A stretch of 64,000 nucleotides of DNA, taken from contig JAZUDI010000045.1 of NCBI GenBank assembly GCA_045639525.1, positions 44,916 through 108,915 on the forward strand. Reading direction: 5' to 3'. The DNA comes from UBA1181 sp045639525 (lineage in GTDB: Bacteria > Bacteroidota > Bacteroidia > Bacteroidales > Paludibacteraceae). The notes beneath the pieces were generated by a model. The model searched no databases, was not told the origin of the DNA, and saw only the letters and a list, made by a program, of their open reading frames with translations. Shown piece after piece: positions 1 through 9,052 of this stretch (within the stretch, counting starts at the first letter, position 1; each line of letters begins with the position of its first letter). Position numbers and translations under genes: made by a program.

Positions 1-91
1 GCATGGGCATCCGGCTGTAGGTGTAGGCAAACTGCTTGTACTCCTTGGTGTCGATTTTGTTGATGATGAGATTGTATTTATATTTTGCCAT
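1..91 (-). CDS. Hypothetical protein, N-terminal fragment cut by window edge
   Basis: An open reading frame on the minus strand starts at ATG (91-89) and runs off the left edge. The visible 30 residues begin MAKYKYNLIINKID and contain no recognisable motif. The gene is transcribed away from the radical SAM gene at 212, so the 120 bp between them probably holds both promoters. Family unknown. Confidence 0.5.
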   Translation of the reverse strand, partial: MAKYKYNLIINKIDTKEYKQFAYTYSRMPM

Positions 92-211
92 GAGATATTC
101 GTTTGGCACAAATATAGGTAATTTGGTTTAGAGGAACGCTTCTTGGGGAGATTTTCGGATGAAATAGTTGGTAAATTGTTAATTTTGCGGTTGAGACAAA
201 TCCCGTGATGC

Positions 212-1216
212 GTGATGAAACACTCCAACATCCCTATATTCATTCCCGAACTGGCGTGTCCGCACCAGTGCATCTTCTGTAATCAGGCGAAGATCAGTGG
301 GCAGCAGGAGATTCCGCAGCCAGAGGAGATTCCTGCCATTGTGGAGCAATACCTCTCCACGATGAACGATGGCCGAGAAGTGGAGATCGCTTTCTTCGGC
401 GGCTCCTTCACGGGGATTCCGATGGATTTGCAGGAGCGTTATCTACGGGAGGCCTTCCCTTATGTGGAGCAGGGTAGGGTGCGTGGCATCCGTCTCTCCA
501 CCCGCCCCGATTACATCAGTGGCCCCGTTTTGGACCTCTTGGAACGCTACGGGGTGAAGACCATCGAGCTGGGGGCGCAATCCACCAATGATGATGTCTT
601 GTTGGCGTCGGGCAGGGGGCATAAGCGTGAGGCGATCTGGCAGGCGTCGGAACAGATCAGGCGTAGAGGCTTCCATTTGGGGCTTCAGATGATGATCGGA
701 TTGCCCCACGACAGCTACGAACGCTCCCGTCAGACGGTGGAGGATATCATCTCGCTCGGTGCGGACAATACCCGCATCTATCCCACCTTGGTGATCAAGG
801 GAACCCAATTGGCGAAGCTGTATGAGATGGGGCGTTATGCTCCGCTTGACATGGCTACGGCTGTCTCGTGGGCTAAAGATTTCTACCTTCGTTTTGAGGA
901 GGCGGGGCTTACGATTCTGCGCGTGGGGTTGCACGCTTCCGAGGAACTTACTCCTGAAAAATCGTTGTTGGCGGGACCTTACCATAGGTCATTCAAGGAG
1001 TTGGTGATGACGGAGGTCTGGCGAGATATTTTGAGGCGTGGCTTGTCCGATTATGCGGGGGAGAGCGTTCGATTGGCGGTACACCCTTCGCAAATCAATT
1101 TTGTGTGGGGCTATCAAAGGGCTAATGTAGCTTTGTTTGAAGAGATGAGGGTGACAGTGAAAGTGTTTGGAGACAATACTTTGGGAAAATATGAAATGCA
1201 GGTTAGCCGTTGTTGA
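212..1216 (+). CDS. Radical SAM protein, Elp3-like core without acetyltransferase domain
   Basis: 334 residues. A cluster-binding motif CPHQCIFC places Cys16, Cys20 and Cys23 (CxxxCxxC) near the N-terminus, followed by FFGGSFTG at about residues 61-68, the glycine-rich SAM-contacting segment. The fold resembles the catalytic domain of Elp3/YhcC-type radical SAM proteins, but no GNAT domain follows, so tRNA modification is only a possibility. The last 26 nt overlap the start of what was originally the next gene: ATG at 1191 opens a reading frame identical to the start of the gene at 1877. A TAATTTTG promoter-like box lies at 180-187. The substrate is not known. Confidence 0.85.
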   Translation: MMKHSNIPIFIPELACPHQCIFCNQAKISGQQEIPQPEEIPAIVEQYLSTMNDGREVEIAFFGGSFTGIPMDLQERYLREAFPYVEQGRVRGIRLSTRPDYISGPVLDLLERYGVKTIELGAQSTNDDVLLASGRGHKREAIWQASEQIRRRGFHLGLQMMIGLPHDSYERSRQTVEDIISLGADNTRIYPTLVIKGTQLAKLYEMGRYAPLDMATAVSWAKDFYLRFEEAGLTILRVGLHASEELTPEKSLLAGPYHRSFKELVMTEVWRDILRRGLSDYAGESVRLAVHPSQINFVWGYQRANVALFEEMRVTVKVFGDNTLGKYEMQVSRC

Positions 1217-1279
1217 CGCCCGGTGCGATGAGGGGATCGTGGATTGTCTCTCCGATTTTTCCGAAGAGGTTTTCCTCTT
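1177..1279. repeat. Left copy of 103-bp direct repeat
   Basis: Positions 1177-1279 and 1863-1965 are direct repeats. Roughly the first 57 bp are identical and the remainder differs at scattered positions. The left copy spans the end of the radical SAM gene and the start of the gene that once followed it. The two copies bracket a lipoprotein gene, as expected from an insertion that duplicated the junction or a single-crossover integration. Confidence 0.9.
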
Positions 1280-1292
1280 TTTTGTGTGGTAA
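1191..1292 (+). pseudogene. Truncated 5' copy of the GME-fold-like gene
   Basis: From ATG 1191 the frame encodes 33 residues beginning MKCRLAVVDARCDEG, nearly the same as the first 30 residues of the intact gene at 1877, then diverges and stops at 1292. It is the remnant left when the segment carrying the lipoprotein gene was inserted. It overlaps the radical SAM gene by 26 nt, which shows the ancestral pair overlapped. Confidence 0.8.
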
Positions 1293-1319
1293 ATAGATTA
1301 ACAAAAAATATGTATATGA

Positions 1320-1349
1320 TTGTTTGATTGATTATTTGTCGTATCTTTG
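1320..1349 (+). promoter_or_regulatory. Bacteroidota-type promoter of the lipoprotein gene
   Basis: A -7 box TATCTTTG (1342-1349) is preceded by TTG at 1320-1322 with a 19-nt spacer, matching the TTTG / TAnnTTTG pattern. GGAGG at 1351-1355 lies upstream of the ATG at 1372. The inserted gene therefore carries its own promoter. Confidence 0.6.
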
Positions 1350-1371
1350 TGGAGGATAAATATCAAATCAG

Positions 1372-1818
1372 ATGAATATTAGCAAACTAAAATTACTTGT
1401 GGCCATTGTTACGATGCCTATCGTTTTGTGTAGTTGTCCTGGCCATAACTGCGAGGAAGAGAATGTACCAAAAGGTTACGTAGTTAGGATGAAAAATGAT
1501 TATTCTGGGAATGTGATGGTAACCATGAATCTAAGTACAAAGGGAGACACTTCTTATTGTTGTATCTCGAAGAATGATCACACGAAGGAAATAACAGAAT
1601 ATTATTTCAACATTCGGTCTGCCGTATATGAGGATATTGCCTATCTAAGTATATCTTCCTCTGAATGGGATGATAAATTTTTGGACTCGTTGTCCCTATA
1701 TGTGATAGATACTGATCCGTTTGATGAGGTATATGCTTATTATAATAATTATGGCATCGATGAGTTGAAAGAATTTATTAAGAAAGATGAATGGCATAAT
1801 CTAAAGAAGCTAAAATGA
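1372..1818 (+). CDS. Putative lipoprotein, inserted gene
   Basis: 148 residues. The N-terminus is a lipoprotein signal peptide ending VLCSC, with Cys22 as the likely lipidated residue. The mature part is acidic and tyrosine-rich with no family I recognise. It lies between the two copies of a 103-bp direct repeat and has its own promoter, and it is more AT-rich than its neighbours, which suggests acquisition. Function unknown; it is probably anchored in the envelope. Confidence 0.7.
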   Translation: MNISKLKLLVAIVTMPIVLCSCPGHNCEEENVPKGYVVRMKNDYSGNVMVTMNLSTKGDTSYCCISKNDHTKEITEYYFNIRSAVYEDIAYLSISSSEWDDKFLDSLSLYVIDTDPFDEVYAYYNNYGIDELKEFIKKDEWHNLKKLK

Positions 1819-1862
1819 AAACATTGCTGATTTTGTTGCGCTTAAAATAGAATCAATCGTAG

Positions 1863-1965
1863 TACTTTGGGAAAATATGAAATGCAGGTTAGCCGTTGTT
1901 GACGCCCGGTGCGATGAGGGAATTGTGGATCGTCTCGCCGATTCTTCCGAAGAGGTTTTCCTCTT
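1863..1965. repeat. Right copy of 103-bp direct repeat
   Basis: Partner of 1177-1279. This copy includes the intact start (ATG 1877) of the GME-fold-like gene and the last codons of the radical SAM gene. Confidence 0.9.
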
Positions 1966-2578
1966 CCGAAGCGAAGGGGTGACCTACGAATCGGTCTCTT
2001 GTCACCCAGATATATTCATCTACCAATCCTCGCATGATGTGGTGGTGGCGCCCAATGCACCGCAATCCTTGAAGGATCAATTGACGGCTTTGAGAATCCC
2101 TTATTTGGAGGGGAAGTCATTCGTAGGCGAGCGGCAGCAAGATTCCTGCTATTACAATTGTCTTGCGACGGAAGAGGCCTGCTTCCACCGGGAAGGATTC
2201 ACTGATGAAGTGATCCTCTCTTTGAACCGGGGAAAGCGGATGGTGGCACTTCCCCAATCCTATACCCGTTGTTCCCTCTTCCCTCTGAGTGATGAGGCCT
2301 TCATCACCTCCGACGGAGGCGTTGCGAAGGTCTTGGCGCGGGAGGGGTACGACGTATTCCTTTTTGCTCCGCAAGAGATCCTCATTCCAGTACATGCTTA
2401 TGGGTTCTTGGGTGGTACTTGCGGCAAGTTAGGCAACCAATTGCTTTTTATGGGTAACCCGTTGAGGCATAAGGATGGAGCGGCGCTCTGTCATTTTGTT
2501 GAGGCGCATGGCGTGGCGGTGGTGGCGTTGTCAGATGACTATCTTTACGATGGGGGCGGACTCTTTTTCTTTGAATAG
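1877..2578 (+). CDS. DUF6873-like protein, possible GME fold
   Basis: 233 residues, no signal peptide. Segments such as DIFIYQSSHDVVVAPN, GGTCGKLGNQLLFMGNP and ALSDDYLYDGGG resemble the repeated beta-beta-alpha-beta units of guanidino-modifying (GME) fold proteins annotated as DUF6873; this is from memory of the family and not a search. It originally sat directly after, and overlapping, the radical SAM gene, so the two may have acted in one operon before the lipoprotein gene was inserted. No reaction can be assigned. Confidence 0.6.
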   Translation: MKCRLAVVDARCDEGIVDRLADSSEEVFLFRSEGVTYESVSCHPDIFIYQSSHDVVVAPNAPQSLKDQLTALRIPYLEGKSFVGERQQDSCYYNCLATEEACFHREGFTDEVILSLNRGKRMVALPQSYTRCSLFPLSDEAFITSDGGVAKVLAREGYDVFLFAPQEILIPVHAYGFLGGTCGKLGNQLLFMGNPLRHKDGAALCHFVEAHGVAVVALSDDYLYDGGGLFFFE

Positions 2579-2772
2579 TAGTATGATTTTTCTTTCTTGT
2601 AGGTCTATTGTAACGCTATACTTTGTAATTTCGCGGAAGGAAAGACGGAGTGAGGAACCGCTTCGTCAGTTGTGGATGCAATTGTTTTTGAACAGTTTTG
2701 GAGCAAGTCCAGCATTTCGCTACTGAACTCGACTCTTCAATTAATAATGTTTTATTAAAAAGGAGGTCTAAT

Positions 2773-2889
2773 ATGGGAGCTGCGGGTAACAAGAAACCGA
2801 AAGGCTCAAAGACAGGTAAACATGCGCCTGCCTATGAAGTCGAGGAGTCAAAGAACTCAAGTTCGCTTTTCAACAAAAAGAAGAAATGA
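2773..2889 (+). CDS. Small basic protein, 38 residues
   Basis: ATG 2773 follows a strong AGGAGG at 2761-2766. The product is lysine-rich (KKPKGSKTGKH near the start, NKKKK at the end) with an acidic middle. The ribosome-binding site and the terminator directly after it support a real gene. The charge pattern suggests nucleic-acid or ribosome contact, but that is inference. Confidence 0.6.
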   Translation: MGAAGNKKPKGSKTGKHAPAYEVEESKNSSSLFNKKKK

Positions 2890-2913
2890 TTTTTGTTTGA
2901 ATGGGAAGATGAA

Positions 2914-2948
2914 GGGAGATGGTCACGGGGTGGCGATCTCCTTTTTTC
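2914..2948 (+). terminator. Intrinsic terminator after the 38-residue gene
   Basis: GGAGAT ... ATCTCC closes a hairpin whose inner arms (GGTCA / TGGC) also partly pair, followed by a T run. Confidence 0.7.
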
Positions 2949-2978
2949 TTCTAATATTATCCCCTTGTGGAATCGTTT

Positions 2979-3446
2979 CTATTCTTCGAGCGTTTGCCTC
3001 TTTGCTCTTGCATTTAAAAGATCTTTAACCGCACCTAATAAACCCATGAAAAGGATGACCTTAGGAATAGAAGAAAAATATCCTAACATAGTTTGCCCGT
3101 CGCCATGGAAATAGGTGTCAATGTCAATTGTGTCCATAAAGAATACAACATGCATAAAAATAAAGACCAGCGAAGATAGGCCGATAAAAGAATTTTTAGT
3201 CTTGCTTTTCAATGAAAGGACAACAAACAGAAGAAGCAGACCAATAAAAATGTAAAAGGTGCCATTGAACGCGCTCTCCTCGTTCGCATACTTAGACATC
3301 AACAATTCAGATATCGTAGACATTAGCGCCAAACCCAATATGATAGGAAATGTAATAACTGTGCCTAAGAGAGAGATGATAAAACTAATGATAGTATATC
3401 GATAAGGAGATGCCTTTGACATCATACTTTGTTTTTCTTCAGTCAT
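2979..3446 (-). CDS. Small integral membrane protein
   Basis: 155 residues with about four hydrophobic segments (roughly residues 17-42, 62-80, 85-105 and 128-142). Charged ends flank them: the N-terminus is short and hydrophilic, and the C-terminus is basic (NARAKRQTLEE). No family recognised and no obvious partner; the neighbouring metG points the same way but is separated by a terminator. Confidence 0.6.
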   Translation of the reverse strand: MTEEKQSMMSKASPYRYTIISFIISLLGTVITFPIILGLALMSTISELLMSKYANEESAFNGTFYIFIGLLLLFVVLSLKSKTKNSFIGLSSLVFIFMHVVFFMDTIDIDTYFHGDGQTMLGYFSSIPKVILFMGLLGAVKDLLNARAKRQTLEE

Positions 3447-3523
3447 ACCCTAATTTTTTATTATACAACTTCGTTCGGAATAGAGCCGAATACCTAATGC
3501 GACAAAGATATTATTTTTTTTGC

Positions 3524-3556
3524 AAAAAAAAACGCCGAACGGATTTCGCTCGGCGT
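3524..3556 (-). terminator. Intrinsic terminator of metG
   Basis: AACGCCGA ... TCGGCGTT forms an 8-bp stem; on the minus strand it is followed by a run of nine T. It lies just past the metG stop. Confidence 0.8.
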
Positions 3557-3578
3557 TTCGATTTTATGATAGGGTGAG

Positions 3579-5639
3579 TTATCCTACTCTTGAACCGTTA
3601 GCCACCTTCTTGGAAACGGAGGTGACCACCAATTTACCGTCTTGATCCACGGCAGACATGATCATACCTTGGCTCTCGATGCCCATCATCTTACGAGGTG
3701 GGAAGTTGGCCACGAAAAGGATCTGCAAGCCTACCAACTCCTCTGGATTAGGGTATGACTTCGCGATACCCGAAAGGATGGTGCGGCCGCCCAAACCGTC
3801 GTCGATTCTGAATTGGAGCAACTTGTCTGATTTTGGCACCTTTTGGCACTCCAAGATGGTACCTACGCGGATGTCCAACTTCGCGAAGTCGTCGATGGTG
3901 CTTTGTCCCTCGATAGGCTCTGGTTGCCAGTTGTTCTTCTCGTTCTCCTTCTTGATGTTCTCCAAACGTGTCATTTGCGCTTCGATGGCGTCGTCCTCGA
4001 TCTTCTCGAACAACAACTCCGCCTTGCCCAATTGAGCGCCGGTAGGCAACAAATCGATCTTGCCCAATTGGTTCCAATCGAATGAACTCATGCCCAACAT
4101 ATTGCGCAACTTCTCGGAAGAGAATGGCAAGAATGGCTCGAACGCGATGGCGAGGTTGGCCGCGATCTGCAATCCGATGTGGAGAATGGAGGCGGTGCGG
4201 TCCATGTCGGTTTTAGCCAATTTCCAAGGCTCGGTTTCCGCTAAATATTTGTTACCGATGCGGGCTAAGTTCATCGCCTCCTTTTGCGCCTCGCGGAACT
4301 TGAAGTTGTCGAGCAGTTGCTCCAACTTCTCCTTCACGTCGGCGAACTCTTGGAGGGTAGCCTTGTCGTAGTCGGTCAACTCCTTCAAGGCTGGAACCTT
4401 TCCTTCGAAATATTTTTGGGTCAATACCAACGCACGGTTCACGAAGTTACCGTAGATGGCCACCAATTCGCTGTTGTTGCGGGTTTGGAAATCCTTCCAA
4501 GTGAAGTCGTTGTCCTTGGTCTCAGGCGCGTTGGCGGTCAAGACATAACGGAGCGTGTCTTGCTTGCCAGGGAAATCCACCAAGTATTCGTTCAACCACA
4601 CGGCCCAGTTGCGGGAGGTGGAGATCTTATCGCCCTCTAAGTTGAGGAACTCGTTGCTTGGCACATTATCAGGAAGGATGTAGCTGCCCTCTGCCTTCAA
4701 CATGGCAGGGAACACGATGCAGTGGAACACGATGTTGTCCTTTCCGATGAAGTGGATCAAACGGGTATCCTCGTCCTTCCACCACTTCTCCCAGTTGCCG
4801 TATTTCGCAGGGTTGGCGTCGCAAATCTCCTTGGTGTTGCTGATGTAGCCGATAGGGGCGTCAAACCATACGTAAAGTACCTTGCCCTCCGCACCCTCTA
4901 CTGGGACTGGGATACCCCATTCCAAGTCGCGGGTCACCGCACGTGGCATCAAATCCATATCCAACCAGCTCTTGCATTGACCATAAACATTAGGTCTCCA
5001 CTCTTTGTGGTTGTTCAAGATCCAATCCTTCAACCAATCTTGGTGCTTGTTCAAAGGCAAGTACCAGTGCTTGGTGCTCTTGAGAACTGGTTTCGCACCT
5101 GACAATTGGCTGACAGGGTTGATCAACTCCTCTGGGGAAAGGGCGCTACCGCACTTCTCGCATTGGTCGCCGTATGCGCCTTGCGCGTGGCAGCGCGGAC
5201 ATTCGCCTACGATGTAACGGTCGGCCAAGAATTGCTTCGCCTCCTCGTCGTAGTATTGCTCGCTCTCTTGCTCCACGAACTCTCCTTTGTCGTAAAGGGT
5301 GCGGAAGTAGTCCGAAGCCAACTTGTGGTGGATGTCCGAAGTGGTGCGTGAATAGACATCGAATGAGATGCCGAACTCCTTGAAGGAGTCTTTGATGATC
5401 TTATGGTAGCGGTCCACCACGTCTTGTGGGGTGATGCCCTCTTTTCTGGCGCGGATGGTGACAGGCACACCGTGCTCATCCGAACCGCCGATGAAGATCA
5501 CCTCCTCGCCCTTCAGACGAAGGTAGCGCACGTAGATATCCGCAGGCACGTATACACCGGCCAAGTGTCCGATGTGGACGGGGCCGTTGGCGTATGGAAG
5601 CGCGGATGTGACAGTTGTTCTTTTGAATTTCTTGTCCAT
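3579..5639 (-). CDS. metG: Methionyl-tRNA synthetase
   Basis: 686 residues from ATG 5639. An in-frame ATG at 5678 would add 13 residues, but the family starts close to the TSALPYANGPVHIGH segment. The class I signature HIGH is at 22-25. A four-Cys zinc knuckle (CPRC ... CEKC) follows near 147-165. The KMSKS loop appears as KISTS in DKISTSRNW. The last ~110 residues form an EMAP-II/Trbp111-like tRNA-binding domain (KLDIRVGTI ... PPRKMMGIESQGM), as in dimeric MetRS. The enzyme charges tRNA-Met in the cytosol. It is transcribed alone, with a terminator at 3524-3556. Confidence 0.97.
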   Translation of the reverse strand: MDKKFKRTTVTSALPYANGPVHIGHLAGVYVPADIYVRYLRLKGEEVIFIGGSDEHGVPVTIRARKEGITPQDVVDRYHKIIKDSFKEFGISFDVYSRTTSDIHHKLASDYFRTLYDKGEFVEQESEQYYDEEAKQFLADRYIVGECPRCHAQGAYGDQCEKCGSALSPEELINPVSQLSGAKPVLKSTKHWYLPLNKHQDWLKDWILNNHKEWRPNVYGQCKSWLDMDLMPRAVTRDLEWGIPVPVEGAEGKVLYVWFDAPIGYISNTKEICDANPAKYGNWEKWWKDEDTRLIHFIGKDNIVFHCIVFPAMLKAEGSYILPDNVPSNEFLNLEGDKISTSRNWAVWLNEYLVDFPGKQDTLRYVLTANAPETKDNDFTWKDFQTRNNSELVAIYGNFVNRALVLTQKYFEGKVPALKELTDYDKATLQEFADVKEKLEQLLDNFKFREAQKEAMNLARIGNKYLAETEPWKLAKTDMDRTASILHIGLQIAANLAIAFEPFLPFSSEKLRNMLGMSSFDWNQLGKIDLLPTGAQLGKAELLFEKIEDDAIEAQMTRLENIKKENEKNNWQPEPIEGQSTIDDFAKLDIRVGTILECQKVPKSDKLLQFRIDDGLGGRTILSGIAKSYPNPEELVGLQILFVANFPPRKMMGIESQGMIMSAVDQDGKLVVTSVSKKVANGSRVG

Positions 5640-5732
5640 ATTATCGTTTAAATTATTTGTTTCCTCGTATGATAACAATGACGCAAATTTACAAAAAATA
5701 GATCTTTAAGACAATAAATATTCCTCTAATCG

Positions 5733-5762
5733 TTTGAAGTGAAAAATAATTGCCTATATTTG
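5733..5762 (+). promoter_or_regulatory. Promoter of pnp
   Basis: TTTG at 5733-5736 and TATATTTG at 5755-5762 with an 18-nt spacer. It lies in the divergent gap between metG and pnp, about 45 nt before the pnp start. Confidence 0.65.
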
Positions 5763-5805
5763 TGAAATATATTTTGATGTTTTTTAGACGAATAAAGAAA
5801 AAAAG

Positions 5806-7950
5806 ATGAACGTAATTACAAAGACGATTGCTTTGCCTGATGGCCGTACGATCTCTATCGAGACAGGTAAATTGGCGAAGCAAGCTGACGGATCAGTTGT
5901 AGTTAGAATGGGTAACACCATGTTGTTGGCTACGGTTTGTTCAGCGAAGGATGCAGTACCGGGAACGGATTTCATGCCGTTGACGGTTGAGTACAAAGAA
6001 AAGTTTGGTGCGTACGGACGTTTTCCGGGCGGTTTCACCAAGAGAGAGGGAAAGGCTTCTGACTATGAAATCTTGACGGCTCGTTTGATCGACCGTGCTC
6101 TCAGACCTTTGTTCCCTGATAATTATCACGCAGAGACATTTGTGAATGTCCTTATGATTTCCGCTGACGGTGTGGATCAACCAGACGCTTTGGCTGGTCT
6201 TGCTGCTTCCGCAGCCCTTGCGGTTTCAGACATTCCGTTTAACGGCCCAATCTCCGAGGTTCGTGTGGCTCGTGTCGACGGCAAGTTTGTGATCGACCCG
6301 ACTTTCGAGCAATTGGCGAAGGCTGATATGGATTTGATGGTAGGTGCCACTTATGAGAACATCATGATGGTGGAGGGTGAGATGGATGAGGTTTCCGAGC
6401 AAGACCTCTTGAACGCTTTGAAGGCGGCTCACGATGCTATCAAGCCAATGTGTATCGCGCAAAAAGAGTTGATGAAGGAGCTTGGTACAGAGACCAAGCG
6501 TGAATATTGCCACGAGGAGAACGACGAGGCATTGGAGAAGGACGTTTGGGATAAGTGCTACCAAAAGGCTTATGCTTTCGCTACTTCAGCCAATACCGAC
6601 AAGCACGACCGCGAGGCTAAGTTCGCTTCCGTTAAGGAGGAGTACATCGCGTCTTTGAACCTCTCTGACGAGGAGTTGGAGGCTAAGGCTGGTATGATCG
6701 ATCGTTACTATCACGCTGTTGAGAAGGAGGCTATGCGTCGTTCTATCTTGGACGAGGGCAAGCGTCTTGACGGACGTGCTACAACAGATATCCGTCCAAT
6801 CTGGTGCGAGGTGGGTTACCTTCCTGGCCCTCACGGATCATCTATCTTCACCCGTGGTGAGACTCAATCTTTGACTACTTGTACTTTGGGTACCAAGCAA
6901 GATGAGAAACTCGTTGACGAGGTGCTTACCCACGGTAAGGAGAGATTCTTGTTGCACTACAACTTCCCTCCATTCTCTACAGGTGAGGCGAAGGCGCAAC
7001 GTGGTGTAGGTCGTCGTGAAATCGGTCACGGTCACTTGGCATGGCGTGCGTTGAAGGGTATGATCCCTGCTGATTACCCATACGTGGTACGTGTCGTTTC
7101 AGATATCATGGAGTCTAACGGTTCCTCTTCAATGGCTACTGTCTGCGCCGGTACATTGGCGTTGATGGATGCAGGTGTGAAGATCAAGAAGCCAGTTTCC
7201 GGTATCGCTATGGGTCTTATCACTGACAAGGGTAATGTGAAGTATTCAGTGCTTTCCGATATCTTGGGTGATGAGGATCACTTGGGTGATATGGACTTCA
7301 AGGTAACAGGTACAAGAGATGGTATCACCGCTACTCAGATGGATATCAAGGTAGACGGTCTTTCATACGAGATTTTGGAGAAGGCGTTGAACCAAGCGAA
7401 GGCTGGCCGTATGCACATCTTGGATAAGATCCAAGAGACTATCGCTGAGCCACGCGAGGATCTCAAGCCACACGCTCCACGTATCGTGGCATTCGATATT
7501 CCAAAGGAGATGATCGGTGCTGTGATCGGCCCTGGTGGAAAGATCATCCAAGACATCCAAGAGAAGTCAGGCGCTACCGTTTCTATCGAGGAGACAGATG
7601 GCAAGGGCCGCGTAGAGGTGGCTGCTACCAACAAGGAGTCTTTGGACGCCGCAGTATCCCGTATCAAGGGTATCGTTGCTGTTCCTGAGGTAGGTGAGAC
7701 CTACGAGGCTAAGGTGAAGTCAATCATGCCTTACGGTGCATTCGTTGAGTTCATGCCTGGCAAGGAGGGCTTGCTCCACATCTCTGAGATTGAGTGGAAA
7801 CGCATTGAGAAGATGGAAGATACAGGCATGAAGGAGGGTGATATGATCACCGTTAAGTTGCTTGATATCGATGCTAAGTCTGGCAAATTCAAGTTGTCTC
7901 ACAAGGCATTGCTTCCACGTCCACAACGCGAGGAGAAGGCTGCGGAATAA
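5806..7950 (+). CDS. pnp: Polyribonucleotide nucleotidyltransferase (PNPase)
   Basis: 714 residues, the normal family length. Two RNase PH-like domains are followed by a KH domain with GPGGKIIQDIQ near residue 575 and an S1 domain from about residue 630 (AKVKSIMPYGAFVEF). The enzyme degrades RNA 3' to 5' by phosphorolysis and can add tails. The coding bias is strong (many GGT, CGT and AAG codons), consistent with high expression. It stands alone between its own promoter and terminator. Confidence 0.97.
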   Translation: MNVITKTIALPDGRTISIETGKLAKQADGSVVVRMGNTMLLATVCSAKDAVPGTDFMPLTVEYKEKFGAYGRFPGGFTKREGKASDYEILTARLIDRALRPLFPDNYHAETFVNVLMISADGVDQPDALAGLAASAALAVSDIPFNGPISEVRVARVDGKFVIDPTFEQLAKADMDLMVGATYENIMMVEGEMDEVSEQDLLNALKAAHDAIKPMCIAQKELMKELGTETKREYCHEENDEALEKDVWDKCYQKAYAFATSANTDKHDREAKFASVKEEYIASLNLSDEELEAKAGMIDRYYHAVEKEAMRRSILDEGKRLDGRATTDIRPIWCEVGYLPGPHGSSIFTRGETQSLTTCTLGTKQDEKLVDEVLTHGKERFLLHYNFPPFSTGEAKAQRGVGRREIGHGHLAWRALKGMIPADYPYVVRVVSDIMESNGSSSMATVCAGTLALMDAGVKIKKPVSGIAMGLITDKGNVKYSVLSDILGDEDHLGDMDFKVTGTRDGITATQMDIKVDGLSYEILEKALNQAKAGRMHILDKIQETIAEPREDLKPHAPRIVAFDIPKEMIGAVIGPGGKIIQDIQEKSGATVSIEETDGKGRVEVAATNKESLDAAVSRIKGIVAVPEVGETYEAKVKSIMPYGAFVEFMPGKEGLLHISEIEWKRIEKMEDTGMKEGDMITVKLLDIDAKSGKFKLSHKALLPRPQREEKAAE

Positions 7951-7971
7951 TCCGTAACCTATCACAATAGC

Positions 7972-8007
7972 AAAGGAGATCATCCGAAAGGGTGGTCTCC
8001 TTTTTCT
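7972..8007 (+). terminator. Intrinsic terminator of pnp
   Basis: GGAGATCA ... TGGTCTCC stem followed by TTTTT. Confidence 0.75.
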
Positions 8008-8073
8008 TTGAGCAACATTCAATACAACCTTGATTGTGTGATGGCTTTGTAGATAGATGACGGTTGTGATCTT

Positions 8074-9012
8074 CTACCCAATAATGGATTGAATCACCTC
8101 CTCTGTCATTTGTAATCGTTCACTGATTTCTTTCGAGGACATTCCGCTACTGAAAAGTAATCGTACGGTGGCGTCTATGCCTTGTTGGATGCCTTGTTGG
8201 ATGCCTTGTTGGATACCCTCCATGCGACCCTCGTTCAATCCCTCCCAGCGTGCGTTGCCCAATACATCGTTCTCTACCCGAACAGCATCCATGTGGCGTT
8301 CGTAAGCATGCTTTTCCGCCTCCGACATGGTGAGATAACGCAACTTTTCCTTAGCTTCGCTAAGGCCTGGTGTTTGGGTGTCCTCTTTGATGACACCTGA
8401 CTTTAGGTAGTCCATCCACTCCTCCAAAGGGGTAGAGGCGTGGTCGTTGAACTCATTGACGCGAATGACATAGAATTCCGGGAACACTTCGGTCGGATCC
8501 TTCATGGGGCGATAATCCAATGCCTCGTCTGGGAGATTCATGGCTTTCTGCTCTTTAGCGGAAACGGTAAGGATATCGTGATTGTGAACGCCTACCAATT
8601 TCGTTTGGCCATAGTAGAGATAGTCCGATCCTTTTCCGAGGTCGAAATAGACCACACTGATGGAAATCACTTTGCGGATTTTGTAGTAATCATCGCCGAT
8701 GTGCAATTGTTCGGTGATAGCTTTGGCTGTGCCATAGACAATCCGTTCCAAATAGTGGACTTGTTTGGTCAACTGGACCTCGATGATGTAGATTTCTCCC
8801 TTCTCATTTCTTGCCTTGACGTCCACGCGGTTGAACTTGTCCAAGGCATTTTCCTGATTGCTTTCGCTCTCAAGAATGGCCTCGATTTTCACCTTTTCGC
8901 CAGTGAATACACTGATAAAACCCTCCAACACCGCATGGTTGGCCTTCTCCCTGAGCATCTTCTTGATAGCCCAGTCGAATCGAACGAATTCGTTTGATGC
9001 TTTCATAAACAA
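8074..9012 (-). CDS. Rpn/PD-(D/E)XK nuclease family protein
   Basis: 312 residues; an ATG six bases inside (9006) is an equally good start. The N-terminal half carries a PD-(D/E)XK core: an acidic patch in NRVDVKARNEKG and the EVQL strand (about residues 72-82), as in Rpn recombination-promoting nucleases and the PDDEXK_2 'transposase' family. The C-terminal third is charged, with three GIQQ units encoded by a 12-bp tandem repeat (8177-8212), and ends in a helix-turn-helix-like stretch (MSSKEISERLQMTEE). Such genes are accessory and often mobile. No terminal repeats were seen around it. Confidence 0.8.
   Translation of the reverse strand: MFMKASNEFVRFDWAIKKMLREKANHAVLEGFISVFTGEKVKIEAILESESNQENALDKFNRVDVKARNEKGEIYIIEVQLTKQVHYLERIVYGTAKAITEQLHIGDDYYKIRKVISISVVYFDLGKGSDYLYYGQTKLVGVHNHDILTVSAKEQKAMNLPDEALDYRPMKDPTEVFPEFYVIRVNEFNDHASTPLEEWMDYLKSGVIKEDTQTPGLSEAKEKLRYLTMSEAEKHAYERHMDAVRVENDVLGNARWEGLNEGRMEGIQQGIQQGIQQGIDATVRLLFSSGMSSKEISERLQMTEEVIQSIIG
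8177..8212. repeat. Three 12-bp tandem repeats in the Rpn-type gene
   Basis: ATGCCTTGTTGG occurs three times without interruption. In the gene it encodes GIQQ units, so a gain or loss of one copy keeps the frame. Confidence 0.9.
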
Positions 9013-9052
9013 AACTTTTTATAGATTTAATAATTTTGATGATAATACTATG

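Noticed and set aside
8177..8212. CRISPR-like repeats
   Set aside because: The units are 12 bp, tandem without spacers, and lie within a gene.
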